From positions 1 to 22,979 of the forward strand of contig JALTOP010000487.1 of the NCBI GenBank assembly GCA_027000105.1: a stretch of 22,979 bases of DNA, in the 5' to 3' direction. The notes under the pieces are model-generated. The model saw nothing but the letters and a program-made list of their open reading frames with translations. It was not told the DNA's origin and searched no databases. Positions 1 through 8,967 of this stretch are shown here, piece by piece (position 1 is the stretch's first letter; each line of letters starts with the position of its first letter). Source of the stretch: Planctomycetaceae bacterium. Lineage in GTDB: Bacteria > Planctomycetota > Planctomycetia > Planctomycetales > Planctomycetaceae. The position numbers and the translations under genes are program-made.

Positions 1-75
1 CTCGATGAGAACAAACTCGATGAGAACAAACTCGATGAGAACAAACTCGATGAGAACGAACTCGATGAGAACGGG
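1..75. repeat. 15-bp tandem repeat array, 5 copies, cut by window edge
   Basis: Unit CTCGATGAGAACAAA is repeated at 1, 16, 31, 46 and 61. Copy 4 ends in GAA instead of AAA and copy 5 decays after GAAC. The period is a multiple of three and frame 1 stays open from base 1 to a TGA at 247-249, reading Leu-Asp-Glu-Asn-Lys repeats and then a non-repetitive tail of about 57 residues. The array could therefore be the C-terminal end of a gene that begins outside the window. Frame 2 is also open through the array, to a TGA at 182-184, and no minus-strand frame has a stop inside the unit, so coding is not proven. The array itself is certain. Confidence 0.9.
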
Positions 76-298
76 GCATCTTGGGTCTCCAATCTTGACA
101 GGAATGCCGGTGAGAACAGAAGCGATCTCCAGCCTATCAATAAATCGGCCCCGGCAACAGTTTTCAGGGTGTTTGCTTTGTTGAAAAAGCCGGTTTTTCG
201 CGACACCTCCTCTTTGCGTAGCAGCGGCTTCATGGCTATATTACACTGACCGGGGGCCGTCACTTCCTACTTTTTCTGGATAAATTCACCGCGACATC

Positions 299-1177
299 AT
301 GAACACTCCCGGCACGCATTCCGAACCGCTCGCAGATACCGTCGTCATTGTTGGCGTTGGCTTGTTGGGCGGATCGATTGCGCTCGCTTCGCGCGAACGG
401 GGCTTGGCAAAAAAGATTGTTGGTGTGGGCAGATCTGCACAGCGGATCGAACAGGCAGTTGCAGCGGGAATTCTGGATGCGGGGACGACCGATCTGGCGG
501 AAGCGGCAAAACAGGCCGATCTGGTGATTTTCTGCACGCCCGTCGATTCTATTGCCCAAGGCGTTATCGCGATCAATCCCTATCTTTCGGAAAACTGTAT
601 TGTCACCGATGTTGGCAGTACGAAGGGGGAGATCTGTCGGCTGATCGACGTGGAACTCGGCAAGGGACAGCACCGATTTATCGGAGCCCATCCTCTGGCG
701 GGGTCAGAAAAAACCGGTTTCGAACATTCCAGTTCCCGCCTGTTCGAACAGGCGGCCGTTGTTATCACTCCTCAAGATGAAACCGCGAAGTCCTGCACCG
801 ATTTTCTTGTCCAATTCTGGTCTGCAATGGGAGCGAGAATCCATTTGATGTCTCCCGAAGCGCACGATAAAACCCTGGCCATGACAAGCCATCTGCCCCA
901 TCTGGTTGCTTCCGCCCTGGCTGCGACAATCCAGAAGAAGGATCTCCCCCTGGCTGCAACGGGCTACGCTGACACAACCAGAATTGCAGCTGGTGATCCC
1001 GAATTGTGGACGTCCATTTTCCTGCAGAATTCGGCCGCAACATTGCAGGCGATCCGGGAGTTTCAACATCAGCTTGAAGAAATGACCGAAGCAATCAAAC
1101 AGCGCAACCCGCAACGGCTTACTTTGCAGCTTGAAACCGGGAAGCGTCTGCGGGACAGCTGGAAAAAAGGTGAGTGA
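299..1177 (+). CDS. tyrA: Prephenate dehydrogenase (TyrA)
   Basis: Oxidative decarboxylation of prephenate to 4-hydroxyphenylpyruvate with NAD(P)+, the committed step to tyrosine, in the cytosol. The 292-aa protein has the N-terminal nucleotide-binding glycine loop (GVGLLGGS, residues 19-26), then DVGSTKG (104-110), GAHPLAGSEKTG (129-140) and the substrate-pocket TSHLPHL (196-202), in the order and spacing of the TyrA family. No fused chorismate mutase or C-terminal ACT domain is present, so this is the short monofunctional form. The start is ATG at 299; no strong Shine-Dalgarno is visible just upstream. It converges on serA with a gap of only 39 bp and no obvious hairpin terminator between them. 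Arogenate specificity (arogenate dehydrogenase) cannot be excluded from sequence alone. Confidence 0.93.
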   Translation: MNTPGTHSEPLADTVVIVGVGLLGGSIALASRERGLAKKIVGVGRSAQRIEQAVAAGILDAGTTDLAEAAKQADLVIFCTPVDSIAQGVIAINPYLSENCIVTDVGSTKGEICRLIDVELGKGQHRFIGAHPLAGSEKTGFEHSSSRLFEQAAVVITPQDETAKSCTDFLVQFWSAMGARIHLMSPEAHDKTLAMTSHLPHLVASALAATIQKKDLPLAATGYADTTRIAAGDPELWTSIFLQNSAATLQAIREFQHQLEEMTEAIKQRNPQRLTLQLETGKRLRDSWKKGE

Positions 1178-1216
1178 GAACCTGTTACCGTCCAGGTCGG
1201 CTACAGACTGCAGAAT

Positions 1217-2860
1217 TTACAGTCCGAGCCAGGGAAGCGGGGCACCAGCTTCAGGAAGTTCGACGATTTCAACACCGGTCACCTCCTCGTGATTGCGGAT
1301 CTCGGCCAAGACTTCCTCTGATGGTTTGGCGTCAAGATTGATGACCGCAATGGAATCACCTCCTGGTTCTTTCTGGGTTCGTCCCAACGACATATGCGCG
1401 ATATTGAGGTTGTTCTTTCCGCAGATTGAACCGATGAAGCCAATCAGCCCCGGGACGTCCCGATGCCGATAAATGAGCAGGCAACCATCGAGATAGGCTT
1501 CCATCTGAAAATTATCCAGCTGTACCATGCGTAGGTATTCGTGGCCAAACATCGTGCCGGCGACCTTCAAGGTACGGTTGTCGGTTACAACAGAGCCGAC
1601 AATCATCGTTGAAAAATCACCCGCTTCTTTGGATGTCTGCTCGCTGATCGTCACACCCCGCTCTTCAGCAAGCATATTGGCGTTGACGATGTTAATGCGA
1701 TCTCCCAAGGCGGAGGAGAGCAGCCCCGAGGCAAACGACGAAGTGAGAAGTCGGGTATGTTTGCTGGCGGCCTCGCCCCGGTAACTGATCTTGGCTGTTT
1801 TAATCCCTTCCCCGTGCGTCTGTTGGGCCAGTGAGAGTCCCAATCGATACGCAAGGTCGATGTACTTCTTCATCCCTTCCATTTCGGAAGCAGAGACAGG
1901 AGCCATATTGATCGCATGACGAACTTCGTTGCGCGTCAAAAAGCCCGCGATAATTTCACTTGCTTCAACAGCGACCAATTCCTGAGCCTCGTCGGTGGAA
2001 GCCCCCAGGTGAGGAGTGGCCAATACGCCGGGTAGTTTTGTCAGTCTGAAGTCTTCCGGGGGCGGTTCTTTGGTGAAAACGTCGAGAGCTGCCCCTGCAA
2101 CATGTCCCGATTCAATCGCATCGGCCAAATCATTTTCATCAACAATACCGCCGCGGGCACAGTTGATAATTCGAACTCCCTTGGGCATTTTTGCGATGCG
2201 TTCTGCGTTGATGACTCCACGTGTTTCGTCTGTCAGCGGCGTATGAACGGTTAGAAACTGGCAGTGCGGGATCAATTCGTCGATATCACGATACAGTTCG
2301 ATTCCGTATTCGCTGGCCCTTTCCGACGAAATGAAAGGATCGTAGCCGAGAACTCGCATCTCCAATGCTTGAGCACGCTGAGCGACACCGATGCCGACAC
2401 GCCCCAAGCCGATCACTCCAAGCGTTTTCCCTGCCAGTTGGGTTCCGGTAAAGAGTTTGCGTTCCCACTTCCCTTCCCGCATGCTGGCTCCGGCCGGCGC
2501 AATATTGCGGGAAAGAGCCATCATCATCGCGATCGTATGCTCTGCCGTGCTGACGGTGTTGCCGCCCGGTGTGTTCATGACAACAATTCCCTGCCTGGTC
2601 GCAGTCGGAATGTCGATATTGTCAACGCCCACACCAGCTCGAACGATCGCCTTGAGGCGAGATTGTCCCTCCAGAACTTCCTCGGTTAATTTTGTTCCGG
2701 AACGAATGACAATTCCGTCGGCGTTCTGCAACTCCTCACGTAACTGCTCAACAGTCAACTTGGGATCCGTCTTGATCACCAACTCGATTTCCGGATTCTC
2801 CTCCAGCACTTTCAAACCAGCAGCCGAGAGGTTATCAGTCACCAAAACACGCTTCAACAC
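1217..2860 (-). CDS. serA: D-3-phosphoglycerate dehydrogenase, long ACT-domain form (SerA)
   Basis: Oxidises 3-phosphoglycerate to 3-phosphohydroxypyruvate with NAD+, the first step of serine synthesis. The 547-aa protein has a substrate-binding domain, the NAD loop GLGRVG at 151-156 with the ribose-binding Asp174, and the catalytic set Arg236 (NCARGG), Glu265 and His284 (PHLGAS). An intervening domain follows from about 320, and a C-terminal ACT domain from about 470 that normally senses serine. This is the long type 1 architecture also seen in Bacillus and mycobacteria. The start codon is GTG at 2860-2858, preceded on the minus strand by a GGGAGAG Shine-Dalgarno. It lies 110 bp downstream of the Lys-rich gene at 2971-3414 and may be co-transcribed with it. 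Confidence 0.95.
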   Translation of the reverse strand: MLKRVLVTDNLSAAGLKVLEENPEIELVIKTDPKLTVEQLREELQNADGIVIRSGTKLTEEVLEGQSRLKAIVRAGVGVDNIDIPTATRQGIVVMNTPGGNTVSTAEHTIAMMMALSRNIAPAGASMREGKWERKLFTGTQLAGKTLGVIGLGRVGIGVAQRAQALEMRVLGYDPFISSERASEYGIELYRDIDELIPHCQFLTVHTPLTDETRGVINAERIAKMPKGVRIINCARGGIVDENDLADAIESGHVAGAALDVFTKEPPPEDFRLTKLPGVLATPHLGASTDEAQELVAVEASEIIAGFLTRNEVRHAINMAPVSASEMEGMKKYIDLAYRLGLSLAQQTHGEGIKTAKISYRGEAASKHTRLLTSSFASGLLSSALGDRINIVNANMLAEERGVTISEQTSKEAGDFSTMIVGSVVTDNRTLKVAGTMFGHEYLRMVQLDNFQMEAYLDGCLLIYRHRDVPGLIGFIGSICGKNNLNIAHMSLGRTQKEPGGDSIAVINLDAKPSEEVLAEIRNHEEVTGVEIVELPEAGAPLPWLGL

Positions 2861-2970
2861 GGGGTCTCTCCCAAAAGTTAACTACTTCTAATTCGCTCAC
2901 CAGCCCGCTCGACGGGTCATTCATTCAACAAACTGCAATCCAGCAAGGACACAACAATCCCCGAAATGGG

Positions 2971-3414
2971 TCAATCCTCGTCCTCATCTTCTCCCTCGAC
3001 TTCATCTTCGAGCTCATCGTTCAGTTCCGGATCGTCCGCCGGGCTTATCGCTTTTTCTTCTTCCGGTTCCTCAACAGGAACCGGAGCAGCTTCCCCTGAA
3101 ACCAGCTCTTTGACGGGCTGCAGGAAATAAGTCCGTTTCCCCTTGGCGAGAAGCTGTTTAAGCTTTTCTTCGGCCTGTTTACGCTGATCGTAGGGGAAGC
3201 GGGCTTCCTCGCGCAGCGTAGCCGTGTAAATCACCCAAACGAGCCGCTTTCGTTCTAAAACAGCCTCTTTTGCTTTCCGGGTTGTCCGCTTTTTGGCTGC
3301 TTTCTTCTTCTTTTTTACCTTTTTTTTCTTCGGAGATTCATCATCGAGACCGGCCGCTTCAGCGGCTTCGGCCTGTTTCCGTAATTCCTGACGACTTGGC
3401 AGCTTCCGAGGCAT
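2971..3414 (-). CDS. Charge-segregated Lys-rich/acidic hypothetical protein
   Basis: I do not recognise a characterised family. The 147-aa product has three zones. Residues 1-55 are strongly basic with long Lys runs (KKKKVKKKKK). Residues about 56-105 look folded and contain aromatic and hydrophobic positions (LVWVIYTATL, RFPYDQR, RTYFLQPV). Residues about 108-147 are almost purely acidic. The basic head suggests nucleic-acid or ribosome binding and the acidic tail could be autoinhibitory, but this is inference. The ATG at 3414 has an AGGTGG Shine-Dalgarno upstream on the minus strand. It is the first gene of a possible two-gene unit with serA and faces the double-BON gene across a 612-bp divergent spacer. 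Confidence 0.75.
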   Translation of the reverse strand: MPRKLPSRQELRKQAEAAEAAGLDDESPKKKKVKKKKKAAKKRTTRKAKEAVLERKRLVWVIYTATLREEARFPYDQRKQAEEKLKQLLAKGKRTYFLQPVKELVSGEAAPVPVEEPEEEKAISPADDPELNDELEDEVEGEDEDED

Positions 3415-4026
3415 TTATGTTCCACCTTCAACTATGTTTAGCACGGCATCTTGTCCATTCAAGACAGGATCAGAGTATATCCAATTGTATACGCGCAAGC
3501 TCCGTATCATTCACTAAAGCGGAGGATAGCTCTTTCAGGCTGTTTATGCCACTGAATGGCGGCACTGTGGGGGCAAATAATACGAATACTGGTCAATTAC
3601 TGGTTAATTTTAATCGCATGCGTTCAATCTGGCTCAGGGGAGTGTCACAATGAACACTGTTTCGCAGATTGACGAGAGTAATTTGCTTCACTCCTCGGAA
3701 AATCTGCCGAAATAATCAGAATAACTTGTTTAATCGGACCAAAACGACCGATCATAACAACCAGCGGCACCATTCCGTAAGTCGTTCGTCGGTTTTACCG
3801 GCGTTGCCTTGGGGATTAATGGGTTCGCCAGGATGACTGTCGGGCAGGACGCCTGACAACTTCGCCGTCTTTCACGATGAAACCAACGGCGGCGAGTTTT
3901 TGGTTTGAAGTTGTTTTTGAAACACTTTGAACCGTCAGACATCATTCAAATCGATTTTCCCATCAGATGTGGGAAGTAGCAGCTCCCCTTGGGAGAGAGG
4001 CATTCAGACACGGAGGTAACAACCCA
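3415..4026. other. Divergent intergenic region with a structured segment
   Basis: This spacer of about 610 bp separates two divergently transcribed genes and must hold both promoters. No credible gene is present; frames that stay open across it have no family resemblance or convincing Shine-Dalgarno. The part from 3787 to 3901 holds three consecutive hairpins (separate entry). TTTGAA occurs three times between 3903 and 3930, close upstream of the double-BON gene, but I cannot assign a -35/-10 pair with confidence. Confidence 0.6.
3787..3901 (+). ncRNA. Candidate structured RNA with terminator-like 3' end
   Basis: Three hairpins follow each other. 3787-3793 pairs with 3797-3803 (7 bp with one G-U, loop TTT). 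3838-3845 pairs with 3851-3858 (8 bp with one G-U, loop AGGAC). 3858-3867 pairs with 3890-3898 (9 bp with a single bulged T) around an inner 5-bp hairpin 3870-3874/3878-3882, and ends in a run of five T on the plus strand. No plus-strand gene lies upstream to need a terminator, so the element may be a small RNA or the 5' leader of the double-BON gene. A dispersed DNA repeat or a gene relic is an alternative. The pairings are seen directly; the RNA role is inference. Confidence 0.3.
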
Positions 4027-5136
<1,110 letters not shown>

Positions 5137-5190
5137 TTGATTGCACTGCTCAACGTAAACGAGGTGGAATTCATCGAATTTGAATGATGT

Positions 5191-5228
5191 AGCACTTCCG
5201 GTCGCCGAATCGGGAGTGCTTTTTGTTT
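5191..5228 (+). terminator. Intrinsic terminator of the double-BON gene
   Basis: 5191-5200 pairs with 5211-5220 (10 bp with one G-U wobble) around a 10-nt loop, followed immediately by TTTTGTTT. It lies 55 bp after the stop codon. Confidence 0.85.
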
Positions 5229-5493
5229 GGGAACGGTACCAGTACATTGAACGGAGCCGGAAACAGCCCGAATTTTTGTTATTAACCGCAAAATCGGAAT
5301 ATTTTCACAAGATGGCTGCGATGGACGTTCGATAACAGGAGTAAGAATCACGTTCTGTACGTTTTCTTGGGCTGGGTGTTCAGTCCAACCAGACAGGTGA
5401 AATTCTTCAAGTGACCATCTTTTGGTCGTCAGTAATAACATCGATTCGCAGCAGTCATGCGTGCCAATCAACCAGGGATTCGGAGATTTGAAA
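5229..5493. other. Intergenic leader, no gene seen
   Basis: About 265 bp between the terminator at 5191-5228 and the lipoprotein start. It contains one AGGAG at 5337-5341 without a following start codon, and a weak 5-bp hairpin at 5412-5426. Nothing else is supportable. Confidence 0.5.
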
Positions 5494-6078
5494 ATGATCA
5501 ACTGGCGATACTTTCTCAGGCGATTCTCCATGTGCGTGATTCTAGCCGGCTTGGCGATGTCCAATAGCGGCTGCACCTTGACAGGAGGATTCATCGGAAC
5601 TGCGTTCCACCTGGCACGGTTCTGGGAAACGACTCCGCTGATTCCCGTTACGGCTTATTGGAGCCAGAAAATCGAAGACAAATACTGGAACGAAGAACGA
5701 TACGATAAAGTGCCGATCCTCGATCCTGTCGAAGGGGAAAACGCTCCCATCTTCTGCCTGGATCCTCCATCTCCCGATGAAGTCATGCGGGCACTGCCTG
5801 ACGATATTTCCGGCGGAATGTGGTTTGTTTCAGAAACGTCTCGCAACAATGTCCGCATGACAATCGAACCGATTGTTGACCGAGTCGATGATTGCAGATA
5901 CTACCCGATGGTCGGACCGGCAAGACTGCATCACTGTCACTACAAATGCACCGTCTTCTTCGATAAGACGATCCGTTCTACGTGGCCAATTCCTTTCAGC
6001 CACGATGATGCGACCCAGGAAGTTGTCTACATCGACCATGATCATCTCATCCGTTGTGCAGGACCACTGACAGACTGA
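5494..6078 (+). CDS. Putative lipoprotein of unknown function
   Basis: The start is ATG 5494, with GGAG at 5482-5485, in preference to the TTG at 5422. The 194-aa product begins with a positively charged stretch and a hydrophobic segment ending SNSGC, giving a probable lipidated Cys27, although the residues before Cys are not a textbook lipobox. The mature part has a conserved-looking C-terminal region with HHCHYKC near residues 150-156, then aromatic and acidic residues (VVYIDHDHL). The clustered His and Cys could bind metal, but this is inference. I believe related proteins occur as several paralogues in planctomycete genomes, from memory and unverified. It sits between two terminators and is probably a single-gene transcript. 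Confidence 0.75.
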   Translation: MINWRYFLRRFSMCVILAGLAMSNSGCTLTGGFIGTAFHLARFWETTPLIPVTAYWSQKIEDKYWNEERYDKVPILDPVEGENAPIFCLDPPSPDEVMRALPDDISGGMWFVSETSRNNVRMTIEPIVDRVDDCRYYPMVGPARLHHCHYKCTVFFDKTIRSTWPIPFSHDDATQEVVYIDHDHLIRCAGPLTD

Positions 6079-6090
6079 TTCAGGAAACAT

Positions 6091-6112
6091 TCAAAACCGA
6101 ATCAAAACCGAA
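6091..6112. repeat. 11-bp perfect tandem duplication
   Basis: TCAAAACCGAA occurs twice back to back (6091-6101, 6102-6112), followed by a third partial copy. It lies between the lipoprotein stop codon and its terminator. Confidence 0.9.
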
Positions 6113-6114
6113 CG

Positions 6115-6161
6115 AAAACGGCGATCAGCACTTCACTCCGGAGTCTGGTCGCCGTTTTTTT
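6115..6161 (+). terminator. Intrinsic terminator of the lipoprotein gene
   Basis: 6115-6128 pairs with 6145-6158: 14 bp including a T-G wobble and an A-T base-proximal section, with a GC-rich core GGCGA/TCGCC. Seven T residues (6155-6161) follow the GC core. The loop contains the small palindrome ACTCCGGAGT. Confidence 0.93.
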
Positions 6162-6208
6162 ATGGAACCGCAACGGGTTGAATCGTGACCTGACTGAAAT
6201 TGCGTGAT

Positions 6209-7117
6209 ATGCTGGCACAAGCCGAACGAATCGATCGTTATTGTTTTCTGCCAAAGGCGCCTTTGCATTTGAACTCTCGCAAACAAACTTCCGGATTGCT
6301 GCTACTGAACAGCTTGAGCCTCGATGCTCCGCTGGTCGCGATCAGTTGGCAGCATTTGGCGTCTCGCGTTCTCGCCGTTCCGATTTCCTGGAATGAAATC
6401 TGCCTGTTGTTTCTCTCAACATGGTTGGCCTATGCGGGAGACCGATTGCTCGATTCACTCCAGCAGGTTGCGCATCAAACCGAACTCCCTCGCCATCGGT
6501 TCGCGGTGAAATACCGGCGAATCCTCCTGCTTCTCTGGATAGGCCTTTTTCTGTTGACCACGACGCTGGCTTTGATAACGGTCGAGTTATCCGAACTGAT
6601 CCCCGCTTCCTTTCTGGTGCTGGGAATTGCGTTTTACTTCCTGCTCTGTTTTCTTTTTCCACGCTACGCAAGAATCATTATACCGCGGGAACTGGTTGTC
6701 AGCGGCGTTTTTGTCGCAACCGTTCTCTTTTTCCCTTTGGTCCATGTGAAGGTTACCGACCTTTTCCCCCTGGCCTGTTCACTGGCGAGTGTTTTATGGT
6801 TACTCGCATTCATGAACTGTTTGGGTATTTCATGCTGGGAGCAAAAGGAAGATCGTTTCGCCGGGGAAAGAACGCTGGCCACAACTTACCCTGCTCTTTG
6901 CCGATGGTACCCGGCATTGATCGTTGTTGCCGCTGTCTGTTTTGGTTTTCTGCTAACCCGAAGTGAATCGACGTTGCTACGCCCCCTGTTCGTGGGGGCT
7001 TTTGCCTGTGTCATTCTGTTGGAACTCATTCATCAAGCCAAAATATCTCCCCGTCTGAAACCTGTACTGGCCGATCTCTCCCTGTTAGCCCCCTGGATAT
7101 CCTGTCTGTTGTCATGA
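6209..7117 (+). CDS. UbiA-like polytopic membrane protein
   Basis: About 302 aa from ATG 6209; a TTG at 6200 would add three residues, and neither start has a good Shine-Dalgarno. Roughly seven to eight hydrophobic segments are visible, for example near 62-75, 107-127, 131-150, 162-180, 185-203, 235-252 and 260-277. A loop after an early helix carries YAGDRLLD (75-82), resembling the first Asp-rich motif of UbiA-superfamily prenyltransferases, followed by RHR at 95-97. The position where a second Asp-rich motif is expected reads NCLGISCWEQKED (203-215), so it is altered. A lipid-modifying transferase of the inner membrane is plausible, but the substrate is unknown. It may be a divergent, non-prenyltransferase member. 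It converges on the malic enzyme gene. Confidence 0.6.
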   Translation: MLAQAERIDRYCFLPKAPLHLNSRKQTSGLLLLNSLSLDAPLVAISWQHLASRVLAVPISWNEICLLFLSTWLAYAGDRLLDSLQQVAHQTELPRHRFAVKYRRILLLLWIGLFLLTTTLALITVELSELIPASFLVLGIAFYFLLCFLFPRYARIIIPRELVVSGVFVATVLFFPLVHVKVTDLFPLACSLASVLWLLAFMNCLGISCWEQKEDRFAGERTLATTYPALCRWYPALIVVAAVCFGFLLTRSESTLLRPLFVGAFACVILLELIHQAKISPRLKPVLADLSLLAPWISCLLS

Positions 7118-7144
7118 GAATTCTCACGACAATTCTCATGACAA
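7109..7144. repeat. 13-bp perfect inverted repeat over a stop codon
   Basis: 7109-7121 and 7132-7144 are exact reverse complements separated by 10 nt. The left arm spans the stop codon (7115-7117) of the UbiA-like gene. Near-identical 12-bp direct repeats (7119-7130, 7131-7142) and the palindrome TGAGAATTCTCA overlap it. No T-run follows on either strand, so it is not a standard intrinsic terminator, though it could act as a bidirectional transcript end between the convergent genes. Confidence 0.85.
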
Positions 7145-7165
7145 TCAAAGAGATCTCCCGGTGCC

Positions 7166-7185
7166 GCTGGTCTGTTCTGACCAGC
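7166..7185. repeat. 7-bp perfect hairpin between convergent genes
   Basis: GCTGGTC (7166-7172) and GACCAGC (7179-7185) flank a 6-nt loop. No T-tract follows. Confidence 0.6.
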
Positions 7186-7191
7186 CGTTCT

Positions 7192-7224
7192 ATGAAATCC
7201 TGATGAAACCCTGATGAAATCCTG
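7192..7224. repeat. 11-bp tandem repeat, 3 copies
   Basis: ATGAAATCCTG at 7192 and 7214 flank one variant copy (ATGAAACCCTG) at 7203. It lies just downstream of the malic enzyme stop codon, outside coding sequence. Confidence 0.9.
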
Positions 7225-7234
7225 TATTAAGCCG

Positions 7235-8649
7235 TCAACTTGAAGCTTGTCCTTTGCGAGCGACGCCGGTTTCCACGGCGGCTTGCGAAACAGCTGATGC
7301 GACCGCGTCCGCGCAACGGGCATCGAAGACAGAGGGGATAATGTAATCAGCATGCAGTTCATCACTGGAGATGATTTCCGCAATGGCCCGAGCGGCTGCA
7401 ATTTTCATTGGAAGATTGATTTCAGAAGCGCGGACATCGAGCACACCGCGAAACAGTCCCGGAAAACAGAGAACATTGTTGATCTGGTTCGGATAATCGG
7501 ATCGGCCTGTCGCCATGATTTTGGCATGAGGGGCTGCTTCAGCGGGGGTGATTTCAGGATCGGGATTGGCCAAGGCGAAAACAATCGGATCTTTCGCCAT
7601 GTTTTTGATATCATCCCGCTGGAGAAGATTGGGACTCGAAACCCCGATAAAAACATCGGCTCCAACCAGAACCGATTTCAAATCTCCTTCTACCGCCTGA
7701 TGATTGGTATGTTCGGCCAGCCATTTTTTCAGCGAATTCAACTCCTGGCGTTTGGTTGAAATGGCTCCCTTGCGATCACAGACGATGATGTGCTGTATTC
7801 CCATTTCCAGTAACAGTCGTGTCACAGCTGCCCCGGCCGCACCGGCACCATTGACGACAACACGAATGCTCTCGGGTGTTTTACCGACCAGTTTCAATGC
7901 GTTGAGCAAGGCGGCATAAACGACGATTGCGGTTCCGTGCTGGTCATCGTGAAAGACCGGAATTCCCATTTCCCGGGACAATCGTTCTTCAATCTCGACA
8001 CAACGCGGAGCCGAGATGTCTTCCAGATTGATGCCACCAAAAGAGGGCTCGAGCGATTTGACAATCTGGATGATTTCTTCAACATCCTGTGTCTGTAGAC
8101 AAATGGGGATCGCGTCCACGTTCGCAAATTCCTTGAACAGGATCGCTTTCCCCTCCATCACAGGCATCGCTGCCCGTGGCCGATATTCCCGAGTCCGAGC
8201 ACGGCGGAGCCGTCTGAGACAACCGCGATCGTATTTCGGCGGATCGTCAGACGGAACGAATCGTCCGGGTTCTCGGCAATGGCGGTACAAACACGGGCAA
8301 CACCCGGCGTGTACGCCATGGAAAGATCATCACGAGTTTTGATCGGAACCCGAGGGTGTATTTCGAGCTTTCCGCCCAGGTGCATCAGAAAAACACGATC
8401 GGAAATGTTGACAATGGTCACATCTTCGAGCGACTTGAGCGTTTCGGCGATGCGCTCGCCATGCTCGACATTGCTGGCATTGACGGTAAAGTCCCGTGTG
8501 ATATAGCCCTGCGCTGACTTGACGACATCGACCGCACCAATCGATCCTCCTTCGGTTCCAATAACCGAGCTGATCATTCCCAGATATTTGGGGGCATCGG
8601 GATAACGCAGGCGAATAATGATACTGTAACCGGCCGAGGTGTGGGACAT
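7235..8649 (-). pseudogene. ACT-domain NAD(P)-dependent malic enzyme, frameshifted
   Basis: Malic enzyme converts malate to pyruvate and CO2 with NAD(P)+. The gene spans two frames. ATG 8649 to about 8180 encodes an N-terminal ACT domain (about residues 8-85) and the start of the malic domain ([26 protein letters not shown]). The second frame, from about 8180 to 7235, carries the rest ([10 protein letters not shown], metal-site FHDDQHGTA, Rossmann VNGAGAAGAA, ANPDPE). At GGCC (8178-8181) one C appears missing: restoring GGCCC on the minus strand gives [15 protein letters not shown], the expected family sequence. Repaired length would be 471 aa, normal for the ACT-fused form. Both halves are otherwise undamaged, so this is either a very recent mutation or a homopolymer sequencing error. 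The first frame ends at a TGA after HGQRCL. Confidence 0.9.
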
Positions 8650-8967
8650 CTTCTCAATTCCATTCTTGAAAACAGGGCATTGCGAGGCAGTAGCTTAATA
8701 CGAAGGATTTTTCATGACAATATCGATGTCGCTTTCGAACAATGCCGACAACACGGTAGCCGGACACTGGAGTATCCCTACTGATTACATCTGATTGCAT
8801 CATATAGCATCCGGGAAGACGGAAATGACTGCTCAAAACGCTTGAAGATTGAAATTGCGGGAAACAGCCGAGAAACAAAAACGGAGCGGCGGTGTTTGAT
8901 ATCTTCAGTGGGATGGTATTATCCGGTCATTGAACAACGGTTTCATCGTTTTCGTCGGGGGTTTGCA
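8650..8967. other. Divergent intergenic region
   Basis: About 318 bp between the malic enzyme and esterase starts, expected to hold both promoters. It contains a 10-bp near-perfect tandem duplication, CTGATTACAT/CTGATTGCAT (8781-8800). GGGGG at 8957-8961 serves as the esterase ribosome binding site. No gene or clear promoter boxes were recognised. Confidence 0.5.

Noticed and set aside
1..75. CRISPR array
   Set aside because: The copies are contiguous 15-bp units without spacers.
3730..3945. Minus-strand 71-codon frame as a gene
   Set aside because: No family resemblance and no convincing start context, and it overlaps the hairpin block; a neighbouring frame reads equally well.
3967..4026. 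Longer N-terminus for the double-BON protein
   Set aside because: It would bury the signal peptide and ignore the GGAGGT before ATG 4027.
8170..8190. Programmed -1 frameshift in the malic enzyme gene
   Set aside because: No X-XXY-YYZ slippery heptamer is present at the junction, and a missing C in a CCC run explains the break more simply.
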